A stretch of DNA of 5,472 nucleotides from DATADD01 sp046262355 (GTDB lineage: Bacteria > Actinomycetota > CADDZG01 > WHSQ01), in contig JBHEMX010000028.1 in assembly GCA_046262355.1 (NCBI GenBank), forward strand, positions 1 through 5,472, read 5' to 3'. The notes under the pieces are model-generated. The model was not told the origin of the DNA. It worked only from the letters and a program-made list of their open reading frames with translations, and did no database searches. The position numbers were made by a program, and so were the translations under genes. Numbering within the stretch: the first letter of the stretch is position 1; each line of letters begins with the position of its first letter. Shown in pieces: positions 4,410-5,472 of this stretch.

Positions 4410-5309
4410 CTAGTTCATCGCGCCTTGAAGCGCCGCAGCAGCAGCGCGCAGTTGATCGATCACCTCGACCGGCACGGAGACCCCATGCTTGCCGCCGGGT
4501 AGAGTGCGATCGGGCCGCATGTGACCGTGGTAGTCGCTGCCCCCCGACACGATCAGCGAGCGCCTCTGGCCGATCGAGCGGAACGGCTCCTGGTCCTCGA
4601 CGGGGAGATCACCGTGATACCCCTCGATGCCCTTGAGGCCACCGTCCACCAATCCGTCCACGAACCTCTCGAGATCGTCGTTGCCGAGCTGCAGCGTGAA
4701 CGGGTGTGCGAGGACGGGGACCACTCCTGCAGAGATCATCAGCTCGGTCGCCTCGCGCGGCCTATAGAGCTTGCGAGTGATGTAGGCCTTCGCTCCCTTG
4801 GCGAGATACTCGTCGAACGCGCTCTGGTAGTCGGGAACCGCTCGGTGGCGCACGAGCACCGCAGCGAAGTGCGGGCGGCCGATCTGGGCTCCCGGTCCTC
4901 CGGCCTCCGCCTCGACCTCCTCGAACGTCACCGGTATGCCGAGTTCGTTCAGACGTTCGACGATGATGTGGTTGCGGTTGGCGCGCGCGTCCTGGAGCTC
5001 GGCAAGGCTGGTGGACAGGGCGTTCTTGCCCCCGGGGATGAAGTATCCGAGAAGGTGCATCGTCGGCCGGGCGCGCGGGCTGTATCCACGCTCCTCGATG
5101 TCCTCGACGTCGCACGAGATCTCGACGCCGCGCACGACCTCGACGCCGAGCTCCCGGCCCTCTTCGACCGCCTCGTCGCAGCCCGAGTCGTTGTCGTGGT
5201 CGGTGACCGCGATCACATCGAGCTCGGCAACCGCCGCGGCCTTGACCAGGTCACGCGGCGAGTCGCCGCCGTCGGAGACATTCGTGTGGGCGTGCAGATC
5301 GATCATCAT
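4410..5309 (-). CDS. PHP-domain phosphoesterase (nucleoside bisphosphatase / RNase AM-like)
   Basis: The protein has 299 residues. It belongs to the PHP family that includes Chromobacterium 3',5'-nucleoside bisphosphate phosphatase and E. coli RNase AM (YciV). Expected metal ligands are all present: H6 and H8 (DLHAHT), D13, H38 (TDHD, 36-39), E63 (GVEIS), H85 (HLLGYF), H202 (AHPF), D259 and H261 (SDYHG). The family helical insert is visible as ANRNHIIVERLNELGIPVTFEEV (110-132) and IGRPHFAAVLV (143-153). The expected reaction is removal of the 3' phosphate of pAp-like nucleotides or 5' trimming of short RNAs in the cytoplasm. The gap between E63 and H85, including EERGYSPRARP (72-82), looks somewhat longer than usual. 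ATG at 5309 (or 5306) is chosen, since PHP proteins begin near MIDLHAHT; the frame stays open to 5447 only through the dispersed repeat. No good Shine-Dalgarno sequence is visible at either ATG. Confidence 0.93.
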   Translation of the reverse strand: MMIDLHAHTNVSDGGDSPRDLVKAAAVAELDVIAVTDHDNDSGCDEAVEEGRELGVEVVRGVEISCDVEDIEERGYSPRARPTMHLLGYFIPGGKNALSTSLAELQDARANRNHIIVERLNELGIPVTFEEVEAEAGGPGAQIGRPHFAAVLVRHRAVPDYQSAFDEYLAKGAKAYITRKLYRPREATELMISAGVVPVLAHPFTLQLGNDDLERFVDGLVDGGLKGIEGYHGDLPVEDQEPFRSIGQRRSLIVSGGSDYHGHMRPDRTLPGGKHGVSVPVEVIDQLRAAAAALQGAMN

Positions 5310-5318
5310 CGTGCCGGT

Positions 5319-5331
5319 AGAGGCGGCCTCT
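5319..5331. repeat. Short hairpin in the PHP gene leader
   Basis: AGAGG (5319-5323) and CCTCT (5327-5331) form a 5-bp stem with a 3-nt loop, 9 nt upstream of the chosen ATG on the minus strand. It occupies the place where a ribosome site would be expected. It may be chance. Confidence 0.2.
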
Positions 5332-5374
5332 CTAGTGCTCCTGCGCGGAAGTAACGTCAGCAACCAGGGCGGCA

Positions 5375-5463
5375 CTGCGCGGTGAGGGCAAGGCGCGAGG
5401 AGTCGTGCGTACCCGCAGGGTACGTGCGCGACGAGCAACGCAGCCATCGCCGATGCAGGGGCG
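5375..5463 (-). repeat. Dispersed hairpin repeat, copy B
   Basis: This is the inverted partner of the copy at 484-570. A 22-base block next to the hairpin (5382-5403 on +) is identical in both copies. Its tip is a perfect 7-bp stem, CGTACCC-TGC-GGGTACG on the minus strand (5408-5424), with outer pairing GTCG/CGAC and GGC(t)GCG/CGCGCC up to 5392-5445. It lies about 65 bp upstream of the PHP start codon on the same strand, so it could be transcribed in the PHP leader. The frame it offers, starting MAALLVAHV, joins the PHP frame in phase and could be wrongly annotated as an N-terminal extension. Confidence 0.8.
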
Positions 5464-5472
5464 TTCTGGGGC

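Noticed and set aside
484..5463. Composite transposon bounded by the inverted repeats
   Set aside because: There is no transposase or target-site duplication visible, and the enclosed genes are ordinary chromosomal genes. Two members of a dispersed repeat family explain it better.

Overview
The window is GC-rich (about two-thirds G+C by eye) and looks like a chromosomal segment of a high-GC actinobacterium, probably of the class Thermoleophilia or a relative. This placement is an inference. It rests on base composition, a GuaB3-type protein without CBS domains, a small REVNER-motif Cys protein at the left edge that resembles unnamed proteins I associate with that class, and a secreted lysozyme-fold protein of the Rpf/transglycosylase kind. 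I see no rRNA, tRNA, CRISPR array, insertion sequence or phage gene.

Layout, left to right. (1) The 3' part of a small uncharacterised gene on + (1-342). (2) A non-coding stretch (343-624) with GC-rich inverted repeats and copy A of an ~87-bp dispersed repeat. (3) On -, guaB3 (625-1785, GTG start with a strong Shine-Dalgarno sequence). (4) A 197-bp gap with a spaced 16-bp direct repeat, then gmd (1983-2999, -), GDP-mannose 4,6-dehydratase. (5) A 299-bp divergent control region with a perfect CRP-family operator (TGTGA-N6-TCACA). (6) On +, a membrane-anchored or secreted Rpf/SLT-like muralytic protein (3299-3955) carrying an in-frame tandem duplication of 29 residues. (7) Convergent with it, a two-gene unit on -: a PHP phosphoesterase (4410-5309) whose stop codon directly abuts the ATG of a small GNAT acetyltransferase (3984-4409). 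(8) Copy B of the dispersed repeat, inverted relative to copy A, at the right edge.

The genes do not form one obvious pathway. Loose themes are guanine-nucleotide and GDP-sugar metabolism (guaB3, gmd), envelope biology (gmd, the muralytic protein) and nucleotide or RNA end turnover (the PHP protein). The strongest regulatory signal is the CRP box in front of the muralytic gene. Mycobacterium tuberculosis CRP is known to control rpfA, so cAMP-linked control of a cell-wall hydrolase may be shared here. The strongest non-coding signal is the pair of inverted repeat copies, which have the same fold, a changed but still paired hairpin tip, and an extended false reading frame in front of the PHP gene. 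I do not see a clearly new multi-gene system; the candidates for a second look are single elements.
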